Positions 47,301 to 62,300 of a stretch of 64,000 bases of DNA are shown piece after piece; position 1 is the stretch's first letter, and each line of letters starts with the position of its first letter. The notes under the pieces are model-generated. The model was not told where the DNA came from and did no database searches. It saw only the letters and a program-made list of their open reading frames with translations. The stretch comes from Megaustenia siamemsis (lineage: Eukaryota; Mollusca; Gastropoda; Stylommatophora; Ariophantidae): assembly GCA_032433765.1 (NCBI GenBank), contig JAVIAB010000101.1, positions 58,007,592 through 58,071,591 on the forward strand, given 5' to 3'. A program made the translations under genes and the position numbers.

Positions 47301-50300
47301 ACTGTCCCCTTACCTACTGCATCACTGTCCTCCACCTACCACATCACTGTCCCTTTACCTACCACATCACTGTCCCCTTACCTGTCCCCTTACCTACCGC
47401 ATCACTGTTCTCCACCTACCACATCACTGTCCTCCACCTACCACATCACTGTCCCCTTACCTACCACATCACTGTCCCTTTACCTACCACATCACTGTCC
47501 CTTACCTACCACATCACTGTCCTCCACCTACCACATCACTGTCCCTTTACCTACCGCATCACTGTCCCCTTACCTACCACATCACTGTCCCTTTACCTAC
47601 CACATCACTGTCCCCTTACCTACCACATCACTGTCCTCCACCTACCACATCACTGTCCCTTTACCTACCACATCACTGTCCTCCACCTACCACATCACTG
47701 TCCCTTTACCTACCGCATCACTGTCCCCTTACCTACCACATCACTGTCCCTTTACCTACCGCATCACTGTCCCCTTACCTACCACATCACTGTCCCTTTA
47801 CCTACCGCATCACTGTCCCCTTACCTACCACATCACTGTCCTCCACCTACCACATCACTGTCCCTTTACCTACCGCATCACTGTCCCCTTACCTACCACA
47901 TCACTGTCCTCCACCTACCGCATCACTGTCCCCTTACCTACTGCATCACTGTCCCCTTACCTACCGCATCACTGTCCCATTACCTACCGCACCACTGTCC
48001 CCTCACCTACCTCATCACTGTCCCCTTACCTACCGCATCACTGTCCCCTTACCTACCGCACCACTGTCCCCTTACCTACCGCATCACTGTCCCCTTACCT
48101 ACCGCATCACTGTCCCCTCACCTACCGCATCACTGTCCCCCACCTACCACATCACTATCCCCCACCTACCGCATCACTGTCCCCCACCTACCACATCACT
48201 GTCCCCTTACCTATAGCATCACTGTCCCCTTACCTACAGCATCACTGTCCCCTTACCTACAGCACCACTGTCCCCTCACCTACCGCATCACTGTCCCCTC
48301 ACCTACCACATCACTGTCCCCTTACCTACAGCATCACTGTCCCTTTACCTACCGCATCATTGTCCCCTTACCTACCACATCACTGTCCCCTTACCTACAG
48401 CATCACTGTCCCTTTACCTACCACATCACTGTCCCCTTACCTACCACATCACTGTCCCCTTACCTACCACATCACTGTCCCTTTACCTACCGCATCATTG
48501 TCCCCTTACCTACCACATCACTGTCCCTTTACCTACCACATCACTGTCCCTTTACCTACCGCATCACTGTCCCCTTACCTACCGCATCACTGTCCCTTTA
48601 CCTACCACATCACTGTCCCCTTACCTACCACATCACTGTCCCTTTACCTACCACATCGCTGTCCCCTTACCTACCACATCACTGTCCCTTTACCTACCAC
48701 ATCACTGTCCCCTTACCTACCACATCACTGTCCCTTACCTACCACATCACTGTCCTCCACCTACCGCATCACTGTCCCTTTACCTACCACATCACTGTCC
48801 TCCACCTACCGCATCACTGTCCCCTTACCTACCGCATCACTGTCCCCTTACCTACCACATCACTGTTCTCCACCTACCGCATCACTGTCCCTTTACCTAC
48901 CGCATCACTGTCCCCTTACCTACCACATCACTGTCCCTTTACCTACCACATCACTGTCCTCCACCTACCGCATCACTGTCCCTTTACCTACCGCATCACT
49001 GTCCCCTTACCTACCACATCACTGTCCTCCACCTACCGCATCACTGTCCCTTTACCTACCGCATCACTGTCCCCTTACCTACCGCATCACTGTCCCCTTA
49101 CCTACCACATCACTGTCCCTTTACCTACCGCATCACTGTCCCCTTACCTACCACATCACTGTCCCCTTACCTACCGCATCACTGTCCTCCACCTACCACA
49201 TCACTGTCCCTTTACCTACCACATCACTGTCCCCTTACCTACCACATCACTGTCCCCTTACCTACCACATCACTGTCCCCTTACCTACCACATCACTGTC
49301 CCCTTACCTACCACATCACTGTCCCCTTACCTACCACATCACTGTCCCCTTACCTACCACATCACTGTCCCTTTACCTACCACATCACTGTCCCCTTACC
49401 TACCACATCACTGCTCTCCACCTACCGCATCACTGTCCCCTTACCTACCACATCACTGTCCCTTTACCTACCGCATCACTGTCCCCTTACCTACCACATC
49501 ACTGTCCCTTTACCTACCGCATCACTGTCCCCTTACCTACCACATCACTGTCCTCCACCTACCACATCACTGTCCCTTTACCTACCGCATCACTGTCCCC
49601 TTACCTACCACATCACTGTCCTCCACCTACCGCATCACTGTCCCCTTACCTACTGCATCACTGTCCCCTTACCTACCACATCACTGTCCCATTACCTACC
49701 GCACCACTGTCCCCTCACCTACCTCATCACTGTCCCCTTACCTACCGCATCACTGTCCCCTTACCTACCGCACCACTGTCCCCTTACCTACCGCATCACT
49801 GTCCCCTTACCTACCGCATCACTGTCCCCTCACCTACCGCATCACTGTCCCCTTACCTACCGCATCACTGTCCCCCACCTACCACATCACTATCCCCCAC
49901 CTACCGCATCACTGTCCCCCACCTACCACATCACTGTCCCTTTACCTACAGCATCACTGTCCCCTTACCTACAGCATCACTGTCCCCTTACCTACAGCAC
50001 CACTGTCCCCTCACCTACCGCATCACTGTCCCCTTACCTACCACATCACTGTCCTCCACCTACCGCATCACTGTCCCCTTACCTACTGCATCACTGTCCC
50101 CTTACCTACCGCATCACTGTCCCATTACCTACCGCACCACTGTCCCCTCACCTACCTCATCACTGTCCCCTTACCTACCGCATCACTGTCCCCTTACCTA
50201 CCGCACCACTGTCCCCTTACCTACCGCATCACTGTCCCCTTACCTACCGCATCACTGTCCCCTCACCTACCGCATCACTGTCCCCCACCTACCACATCAC

Positions 50301-53300
50301 TATCCCCCACCTACCGCATCACTGTCCCCCACCTACCACATCACTGTCCCCTTACCTATAGCATCACTGTCCCCTTACCTACAGCATCACTGTCCCCTTA
50401 CCTACAGCACCACTGTCCCCTCACCTACCGCATCACTGTCCCCTCACCTACCACATCACTGTCCCCTTACCTACAGCATCACTGTCCCTTTACCTACCGC
50501 ATCATTGTCCCCTTACCTACCACATCACTGTCCCCTTACCTACAGCATCACTGTCCCTTTACCTACCACATCACTGTCCCCTTACCTACCACATCACTGT
50601 CCCCTTACCTACCACATCACTGTCCCTTTACCTACCGCATCATTGTCCCCTTACCTACCACATCACTGTCCCTTTACCTACCACATCACTGTCCCTTTAC
50701 CTACCGCATCACTGTCCCCTTACCTACCGCATCACTGTCCCTTTACCTACCACATCACTGTCCCCTTACCTACCACATCACTGTCCCTTTACCTACCACA
50801 TCGCTGTCCCCTTACCTACCACATCACTGTCCCTTTACCTACCACATCACTGTCCCCTTACCTACCACATCACTGTCCCCTTACCTACCACATCACTGTC
50901 CTCCACCTACCGCATCACTGTCCCTTTACCTACCACATCACTGTCCTCCACCTACCGCATCACTGTCCCCTTACCTACCGCATCACTGTCCCCTTACCTA
51001 CCACATCACTGTTCTCCACCTACCGCATCACTGTCCCTTTACCTACCGCATCACTGTCCCCTTACCTACCACATCACTGTCCCTTTACCTACCACATCAC
51101 TGTCCTCCACCTACCGCATCACTGTCCCTTTACCTACCGCATCACTGTCCCCTTACCTACCACATCACTGTCCTCCACCTACCGCATCACTGTCCCTTTA
51201 CCTACCGCATCACTGTCCCCTTACCTACCGCATCACTGTCCCCTTACCTACCACATCACTGTCCCTTTACCTACCGCATCACTGTCCCCTTACCTACCAC
51301 ATCACTGTCCCCTTACCTACCGCATCACTGTCCTCCACCTACCACATCACTGTCCCTTTACCTACCACATCACTGTCCCCTTACCTACCACATCACTGTC
51401 CCCTTACCTACCACATCACTGTCCCCTTACCTACCACATCACTGTCCCCTTACCTACCACATCACTGTCCCCTTACCTACCACATCACTGTCCCTTACCT
51501 ACCACATCACTGTCCCTTTACCTACCACATCACTGTCCCCTTACCTACCACATCACTGCTCTCCACCTACCGCATCACTGTCCCCTTACCTACCACATCA
51601 CTGTCCCTTTACCTACCGCATCACTGTCCCCTTACCTACCACATCACTGTCCCTTTACCTACCGCATCACTGTCCCCTTACCTACCACATCACTGTCCTC
51701 CACCTACCACATCACTGTCCCTTTACCTACCGCATCACTGTCCCCTTACCTACCACATCACTGTCCTCCACCTACCGCATCACTGTCCCCTTACCTACTG
51801 CATCACTGTCCCCTTACCTACCGCATCACTGTCCCATTACCTACCGCACCACTGTCCCCTCACCTACCTCATCACTGTCCCCTTACCTACCGCATCACTG
51901 TCCCCTTACCTACCGCACCACTGTCCCCTTACCTACCGCATCACTGTCCCCTTACCTACCGCATCACTGTCCCCTCACCTACCGCATCACTGTCCCCTTA
52001 CCTACCGCATCACTGTCCCCCACCTACCACATCACTATCCCCCACCTACCGCATCACTGTCCCCCACCTACCACATCACTGTCCCTTTACCTACAGCATC
52101 ACTGTCCCCTTACCTACAGCATCACTGTCCCCTTACCTACAGCACCACTGTCCCCTCACCTACCGCATCACTGTCCCCTCACCTACCACATCACTGTCCC
52201 CTTACCTACAGCATCACTGTCCCTTTACCTACCTCATCATTGTCCCCTTACCTACCACATCACTGTCCCCTTACCTACAGCATCACTGTCCCTTTACCTA
52301 CCACATCACTGTCCCCTTACCTACCACATCACTGTCCCCTTACCTACCACATCACTGTCCCTTTACCTACCGCATCATTGTCCCCTTACCTACGACATCA
52401 CTGTCCCTTTACCTACCACATCACTGTCCCTTTACCTACCGCATCACTGTCCCCTTACCTACCGCATCACTGTCCCTTTACCTACCACATCACTGTCCCC
52501 TTACCTACCACATCACTGTCCCTTTACCTACCACATCGCTGTCCCCTTACCTACCACATCACTGTCCCTTTACCTACCACATCACTGTCCCCTTACCTAC
52601 CACATCACTGTCCCCTTACCTACCACATCACTGTCCTCCACCTACCGCATCACTGTCCCTTTACCTACCACATCACTGTCCCCACCTACCGCATCACTGT
52701 CCCCTTACCTACCGCATCACTGTCCCCTTACCTACCACATCACTGTTCTCCACCGACCGCATCACTGTCCCTTTACCTACCGCATCACTGTCCCCTTACC
52801 TACCACATCACTGTCCCTTTACCTACCACATCACTGTCCTCCACCTACCGCATCACTGTCCCTTTACCTACCGCATCACTGTCCCCTTACCTACCACATC
52901 ACTGTCCTCCACCTACCGCATCACTGTCCCTTTACCTACCGCATCACTGTCCCTTACCTACCGCATCACTGTCCCCTTACCTACCACATCACTGTCCCTT
53001 TACCTACCGCAGCACTGTCCCCTTACCTACCACATCACTGTCCCCTTACCTACCGCATCACTGTCCTCCACCTACCACATCACTGTCCCTTTACCTACCA
53101 CATCACTGTCCCCTTACCTACCACATCACTGTCCCCTTACCTACCACATCACTGTCCCCTTACCTACCACATCACTGTCCCCTTACCTACCACATCACTG
53201 TCCCCTTACCTACCACATCACTGTCCCCTTACCTACCACATCACTGTCCCTTTACCTACCACATCACTGTCCCCTTATCTACCACATCACTGTCCTCCAC

Positions 53301-56300
53301 CTACCACATCACTGTCCCTTTACCTACCACATCACTGTCCCCTTACCTACCACATCACTGCTCTCCACCTACCGCATCACTGTCCCCTTACCTACCACAT
53401 CACTGTCCCCTTACCTACCACATCACTGTCCTCCACCTACCACATCACTGTCCCTTACCTACCACATCACTGTCCTCCACCTACCACATCACTGTCCCTT
53501 TACCTACCACATCACTGTCCCCTTACCTGTCCCCTTACCTACCGCATCACTGTTCTCCACCTACCACATCACTGTCCTCCACCTACCACATCACTGTCCC
53601 CTTACCTACCACATCACTGTCCCTTTACCTACCACATCACTGTCCTCCACCTACCGCATCACTGTCCCCTTACCTACCACATCACTGTCCCTTTACCTAC
53701 CGCATCACTGTCCTCCACCTACCGCATCACTGTCCCTTTACCTACCGCATCACTGTCCCCTTACCTACCACATCACTGTCCCCTTACCTACCGCATCACT
53801 GTCCCTTTACCTACCGCATCACTGTCCCCTTACCTACCACATCACTGTCCCCTTACCTACCGCATCACTGTCCCTTTACCTACCGCATCACTGTCCCTTT
53901 ACCTACCACATCACTGTCCGTCCTCCACCTACCGCATCACTGTCCCTTTACCTACCGCATCACTGTCCCCTTACCTACCACATCACTGTCCCCTTACCTA
54001 CCACATCACTGTCCCCTTACCTACCACATCACTGTCCCTTTACCTACCACATCACTGTCCCTTTACCTACCACATCACTGTCCGTCCTCCACCTACCGCA
54101 TCACTGTCCCCTTACCTACCACATCACTGTCCCCTTACCTACTACATCACTGTCCCTTTACCTACCACATCACTGTCCTCCACCTACCGCATCACTGTCC
54201 CCTTACCTACCGCATCACTGTCCCCTTACCTACCACATCACTGTTCTCCACCTACCACATCACTGTCCCTTTACCTACCACATCACTGTCCTCCACCTAC
54301 CACATCACTGTCCTCCACCTACCGCATCACTGTCCCTTTACCTACCACATCACTGACCCCTTACCTACCACATCACTGTCCCTTTACCTACCGCATCACT
54401 GTCCTCTACCTACCGCATCACTGTCCCTTTACCTACCACATCACTGTCCCCTTACCTACCGCATCACTGTCCCCTTACCTACCACATCACTATCCTCCAC
54501 CTACCGCATCACTGTCCCTTTACCTACCGCATCACTGTCCCCTTACCTACCACATCACTGTCCTCCACCTACCACATCACTGTCCCATTACCTACCGCAT
54601 CACTGTCCCCTTACCTACCAAATCACTGTCCCATTACCTACCGCATCACTGTCCCCTTACCTACCGCATCACTGTCCCCTTACCTACCGCATCACTGTCC
54701 CTTTACCTACCACATCACTGTCCCTTTACCTACCACATCACTGTCCCTTTACCTACCACATCACTGTCCTCCACCTGCCGCATCACTGTCCCTTTACCTA
54801 CCACATCACTGTCCCCTTACCTACCACATCACTGTCCTCCACCTACCACATCACTGTCCCTTTACCTACCGCATCACTGTCCCCTTACCTACCACATCAC
54901 TGTCCCTTTACCTACCACATCACTGTCCCCTTACCTACCACATCACTGTCCTCCACCTACCACATCACTGTCCCTTTACCTACCACATCACTGTCCTCCA
55001 CCTACCACATCACTGTCCCTTTACCTACCGCATCACTGTCCCCTTACCTACCACATCACTGTCCCTTTACCTACCGCATCACTGTCCCCTTACCTACCAC
55101 ATCACTGTCCCTTTACCTACCACATCACTGTCCCCTTACCTACCACATCACTGTCCTCCACCTACCACATCACTGTCCCTTTACCTACCGCATCACTGTC
55201 CCCTTACCTACCACATCACTGTCCTCCACCTACCGCATCACTGTCCCCTTACCTACTGCATCACTGTCCCCTTACCTACCGCATCACTGTCCCATTACCT
55301 ACCGCACCACTGTCCCCTCACCTACCTCATCACTGTCCCCTCACCTACCTCATCACTGTCCCCTTACCTACCGCATCACTGTCCCCTTACCTACCGCACC
55401 ACTGTCCCCTTACCTACCACATCACTGTCCCCTTACCTACCGCATCACTGTCCCCTCACCTACCGCATCACTGTCCCCTTACCTACCGCATCACTGTCCC
55501 TCACCTACCACATCACTATCCCCCACCTACCGCATCACTGTCCCCCACCTACCACATCACTGTCCCCTTACCTACAGCATCACTGTCCCCTTACCTACAG
55601 CATCACTGTCCCCTTACCTACAGCACCACTGTCCCCTCACCTACCGCATCACTGTCCCCTCACCTACCACATCACTGTCCCCTTACCTACAGCATCACTG
55701 TCCCTTTACCTACCGCATCATTGTCCCCTTACCTACCACATCACTGTCCCCTTACCTACAGCATCACTGTCCCTTTACCTACCACATCACTGTCCCCTTA
55801 CCTACCACATCACTGTCCCCTTACCTACCACATCACTGTCCCTTTACCTACCGCATCATTGTCCCCTTACCTACCACATCACTGTCCCTTTACCTACCAC
55901 ATCACTGTCCCTTTACCTACCGCATCACTGTCCCCTTACCTACCGCATCACTGTCCCCTTACCTACCACATCACTGTCCCCTTACCTACCACATCACTGT
56001 CCCTTTACCTACCACATCACTGTCCCCTTACCTACCACATCACTGTCCCTTTACCTATCACATCACTGTCCCCTTACCTACCACATCACTGTCCCCTTAC
56101 CTACCACATCACTGTCCTCCACCTACCGCATCACTGTCCCTTTACCTACCACATCACTGTCCTGCACCTACCGCATCACTGTCCCCTTACCTACCGCATC
56201 ACTGTCCCCTTACCTACCACATCACTGTTCTCCACCTACTGCATCACTGTCCCTTTACCTACCGCATCACTGTCCCCTTACCTACCACATCACTGTCCCT

Positions 56301-59300
56301 TTACCTACCACATCACTGTCCTCCACCTACCGCATCACTGTCCCTTTACCTACCGCATCACTGTCCCCTTACCTACCACATCACTGTCCTCCACCTACCG
56401 CATCACTGTCCCTTTACCTACCGCATCACTGTCCCCTTACCTACCGCATCACTGTCCCCTTACCTACCACATCACTGTCCCTTTACCTACCGCATCACTG
56501 TCCCCTTACCTACCACATCACTGTCCCCTTACCTACCGCATCACTGTCCTCCACCTACCACATCACTGTCCCTTTACCTACCACATCACTGTCCCCTTAC
56601 CTACCACATCACTGTCCCCTTACCTACCACATCACTGTCCCCTTACCTACCACATCACTGTCCCCTTACCTACCACATCACTGTCCCCTTACCTACCACA
56701 TCACTGACCCCTTACCTACCACATCACTGTCCCTTTACCTACCACATCACTGTCCCCTTACCTACCACATCACTGTCCTCCACCTACCACATCACTGTCC
56801 CTTTACCTACCACATCACTGTCCCCTTACCTACCACATCACTGCTCTCCACCTACCGCATCACTGTCCCCTTACCTACCACATCACTGTCCCCTTACCTA
56901 CCACATCACTGTCCTCCACCTACCGCATCACTGTCCCCTTACCTACCACATCACTGTCCCCTTACCTACCACATCACTGTCCTCCACCTACCGCATCACT
57001 GTCCCCTTACCTACCACATCACTGTCCCCTTACCTACCACATCACTGTCCTACACCTACCGCATCACTGTCCCCTTACCTACCGCATCACTGTCCCCTTA
57101 CCTACCACATCACTGTCCTCCACCTACCGCATCACTGTCCCCTTACCTACCGCATCACTGTCCTCCACCTACCACATCACTGTCCCCTTACCTACCGCAT
57201 CACTGTCCTCCACCTACCACATCACTGTCCCTTTACCTACCACATCACTGTCCTCCACCTACCACATCACTGTCCCCTTACCTACCACATCACTGTCCCT
57301 TTACCTACCACATCACTGTCCTCCACCTACCGCATCACTGTCCCCTTACCTATCACATCACTGTCCCTTTACCTACCGCATCACTGTCCTCCACCTACCG
57401 CATCACTGTCCCTTTACCTACCGCATCACTGTCCCCTTACCTACCACATCACTGTCCCCTTACCTACCGCATCACTGTCCCTTTACCTACCGCATCACTG
57501 TCCCTTTACCTACCACATCACTGTCCGTCCTCCACCTACCGCATCACTGTCCCTTTACCTACCGCATCACTGTCCCCTTACCTACCACATCACTGTCCCC
57601 TTACCTACCACATCACAGTCCCCTTACCTACCGCATCACTGTCCCTTTACCTACCACATCACTGTCCCTTTACCTACCACATCACTGTCCGTCCTCCACC
57701 TACCTCATGACAGACCCCTTACCTACCACATCACTGTCCCCTTACCTACCACATCACTGTCCCTTTACCTACCACATCACTGTCCTCCACCTACCGCATC
57801 ACTGTCCCCTTACCTACCGCATCACTGTCCCCTTACCTACCACATCACTGTTCTCCACCTACCACATCACTGTCCCTTTACCTACCACATCACTGTCCTC
57901 CACCTACCACATCACTGTCCTCCACCTACCGCATCACTGTCCCTTTACCTACCACATCACTGACCCCTTACCTACCACATCACTGTCCCTTTACCTACCG
58001 CATCACTGTCCTCCACCAACCGCATCACTGTCCCTTTACCTACCACATCACTGTCCCCTTACCTACCGCATCACTGTCCCCTTACCTACCACATCACTGT
58101 CCTCCACCTACCGCATCACTGTCCCTTTACCTACCGCATCACTGTCCCCTTACCTACCACATCACTGTCCTCCACCTACCACATCACTGTCCCATTACCT
58201 ACCGCATCACTGTCCCCTTACCTACCAAATCACTGTCCCATTACCTACCGCATCACTGTCCCCTTACCTACCGCATCACTGTCCCCTTACCTACCGCATC
58301 ACTGTCCCTTTACCTACCACATCACTGTCCCTTTACCTACCACATCACTGTCCCTTTACCTACCACATCACTGTCCTCCACCTACCGCATCACTGTCCCT
58401 TTACCTACCACATCACTGTCCCCTTACCTACCACATCACTGTCCTCCACCTACCACATCACTGTCCCTTTACCTACCGCATCACTGTCCCCTTACCTACC
58501 ACATCACTGTCCCTTTACCTACCACATCACTGTCCCCTTACCTACCACATCACTGTCCTCCACCTACCACATCACTGTCCCTTTACCTACCACATCACTG
58601 TCCTCCACCTACCACATCACTGTCCCTTTACCTACCGCATCACTGTCCCCTTACCTACCACATCACTGTCCCTTTACCTACCGCATCACTGTCCCCTTAC
58701 CTACCACATCACTGTCCCTTTACCTACCACATCGCTGTCCCCTTACCTACCACATCACTGTCCTCCACCTACCACATCACTGTCCCTTTACCTACCGCAT
58801 CACTGTCCCCTTACCTACCACATCACTGTCCTCCACCTACCGCATCACTGTCCCCTTACCTACCGCATCACTGTCCTCCACCTACCGCATCACTGTCCCA
58901 TTACCTACCACACCACTGTCCCCTCACCTACCTCATCACTGTCCCCTTATCTACCGCATCACTGTCCCCTTACCTACCGCACCACTGTCCCCTTACCTAC
59001 CGCATCACTGTCCCCTTACCTACCGCATCACTGTCCCCTCACCTACCGCATCACTGTCCCCTTACCTACCGCATCACTGTCCCCCACCTACCACATCACT
59101 ATCCCCCACCTACCGCATCACTGTCCCCCACCTACCACATCACTGTCCCCTTACCTACAGCATCACTGTCCCCTTACCTACAGCATCACTGTCCCCTTAC
59201 CTACAGCACCACTGTCCCCTCACCTACCGCATCACTGTCCCCTCACCTACCACATCAGTGTCCCCTTACCTACAGCATCACTGTCCCTTTACCTACCGCA

Positions 59301-62300
59301 TCATTGTCCCCTTACCTACCACATCACTGTCCCCTTACCTACAGCATCACTGTCCCTTTACCTACCACATCACTGTCCCCTTACCTACCACATCACTGTC
59401 CCCTTACCTACCACATCACTGTCCCTTTACCTACCGCATCATTGTCCCCTTACCTACCACATCACTGTCCCTTTACCTACCACATCACTGTCCCTTTACC
59501 TACCGCATCACTGTCCCCTTACCTACCGCATCACTGTCCCTTTACCTACCACATCACTGTCCCCTTACCTACCACATCACTGTCCCTTTACCTACCACAT
59601 CACTGTCCCCTTACCTACCACATCACTGTCCCTTTACCTACCACATCACTGTCCCCTTACCTACCACATCACTGTCCCCTTACCTACCACATCACTGTCC
59701 TCCACCTACCGCATCACTGTCCCTTTACCTACCACATCACTGTCCTCCACCTACCGCATCACTGTCCCCTTACCTACCGCATCACTGTCCCCTTACCTAC
59801 CACATCACTGTTCTCCACCTACCGCATCACTGTCCCTTTACCTACCGCATCACTGTCCCTTACCTACCACATCACTGTCCCTTTACCTACCACATCACTG
59901 TCGTCCACCTACCGCATCACTGTCCCTTTACCTACCGCATCACTGTCCCCTTACCTACCACATCACTGTCCTCCACCTACCGCATCACTGTCCCTTTACC
60001 TACCGCATCACTGTCCCCTTACCTACCGCATCACTGTCCCCTTACCTACCACATCACTGTCCCTTTACCTACCGCATCACTGTCCCCTTACCTACCACAT
60101 CACTGTCCCCTTACCTACCGCATCACTGTCCCCTTACCTACCACATCACTGTCCTCCACCTACCACATCACTGTCCCTTTACCTACCACATCACTGTCCC
60201 CTTACCTACCACATCACTGTCCCCTTACCTACCACATCACTGTCCCCTTACCTACCACATCACTGTCCCCTTACCTACCACATCACTGTCCCCTTACCTA
60301 CCACATCACTGTCCTCTTACCTACCACATCACTGTCCCTTTACCTACCACATCACTGTCCCCTTACCTACCACATCACTGTCCTCCACCTACCACATCAC
60401 TGTCCCTTTACCTACCACATCACTGTCCCCTTACCTACCACATCACTGTTCTCCACCTACCGCATCACTGTCCCTTTACCTACCGCATCACTGTCCCCTT
60501 ACCTACCACATCACTGTCCTCCACCTACCGCATCACTGTCCCCTTACCTACCGCATCACTGTCCCCCACCTACCACATCACTGTCTCCCCACCTACTACT
60601 ACAACATTCTCCCCCACCTACCATAACCCTGCCACTAACATACCACAACACTGTTTATGTTCTTCGTGCAGGGATCTCTTCACTGATGGAATACTGGAGT
60701 CCAAGATTGAGGCTGTAGCTGCTTTGACATCTCTGCTACAGGTAGTCTCTCTTCCATTTCTCTCTGTTGTCTCTTGTTGTGTTAGAAAGTGACTGAATGA
60801 ACCTTCCTTGTTGTGTTAAAAAGTGACTGAATGAACCTTCCTTGTTTTGTAAGAAAGTGATGGGATGAACCTTTCTTGTTGTGTTAGAAAGTGACTGAAT
60901 GAACCTTCCTTGTTGTGTTAGAAAGTGACTGAATGAACCTTCCTTGTTGCATTAGAAAGTGACTGAATGAATCTCTCTTATTGTGTTAGAAAGTGACTGA
61001 ATGAACCTTCTTTGTTGTGTTAGAAAGTGACTGAATGAACCTTTCTTGATATGCTAGAAAGTTTTTGTGGAAACCTCCCATACAAATGTCATAAATGATT
61101 TATGAAACAGGATGTAGAATTTGTTCTTGTGTTTTGTTTCTTACACAGATGTCATAAATGATTTAAGAAACAATAATATTTGTTCTTGTGTTTTGTTTCA
61201 TAAACAGATGTAATAAATGTTTTAAGAAACAGTAATATTTGTTCTTGTGTTTTGTTTCATAAAAAGATGTCATAAATGATATAAGAAACAGTAATATTTG
61301 TTCTTGTGTTTTGTTTCATAAACATATATCATAAATGATATAAGAAACAGTAATATTTGTTCTTGTGTTTTGTTTCATAAACAGATGTAATAAATGTTTT
61401 AAGAAACAGTAATATTTGTTCTTGTGTTTTGTTTCACAAACGATGTCATAAATGTTATAAGAAACAGTAATATTTGTTCTTGTGTTTTGTTTCACAAATA
61501 GATGTCATAAATGTTTTAAGAAACAGTAATATTTGTTCTTGTGTTTTGTTTCATAAAAAGATGTCATAAATGATATAAGAAACAGTAATATTTGTTCTTG
61601 TGTTTTGTTTCACAAACAGATGTCATTAATGATGTAAGAAACAGTAATATTTGTTCTTGTGTTTTGTTTCACAAACAGATGTCATAAATGTTTTAAGAAA
61701 CAGTAATATTTGTTCTTGTGTTTTGTTTAATAAAAAGATGTCATAAATGATATAAGAAACAGTAATATTTGTTCTTGTGTTTTATTTCATAAACAGATGT
61801 CATACATGATATAAGAAACAGTAATATTTATTCCTGTGTTTTGTTTCATAAACAGATGTCATAAATGATATAAGAAACAGTAATATTTGTTCTTGTGTTA
61901 TGTTTCATAAACAGATGTTATAAATGATATAAGAAACAGTAATATTTGTTCTTGTGTTTTGTTTCATAAACAGATGTCATAAATGATATAAGAAACAGTA
62001 ATATTTGTTCTTCTGTTTTGTTTCATAAACAGATGTCATAAATGATATAAGAAACAGTAATATTTGTTCTTGTGTTATGTTTCATAAACAGATGTCATAA
62101 ATGATATAGGAAACAGTAATATTTGTTCCTATGTTTTGTTTCATAAACAGATGCCATAAATGATATAAGAAACAGTAATATTTGTTCCTATGTTTTGTTT
62201 CATAAACAGATGTCATAAATGATACAAGAAACAGTAATATTTGTTCTTGTGTTATGTTTCATAAACAGATGTCATAAATGATATAAGAAACAGTAATATT

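Noticed and set aside
37060..60600. G-quadruplex potential on the satellite's - strand
   Set aside because: There is only one GGGG run per unit with loops of about 19 bases, so no canonical quadruplex motif.
37028..60718. Giant open frames (up to 3,990 codons) encoding TVPLPTTSLSPYLPHHC-type repeats
   Set aside because: The 22/23-bp unit simply lacks stop codons on the + strand, so several frames stay open and indels only change frame. The array lies between two phase-matched UNC45 exons, and read-through from exon 7 meets TAA at once.
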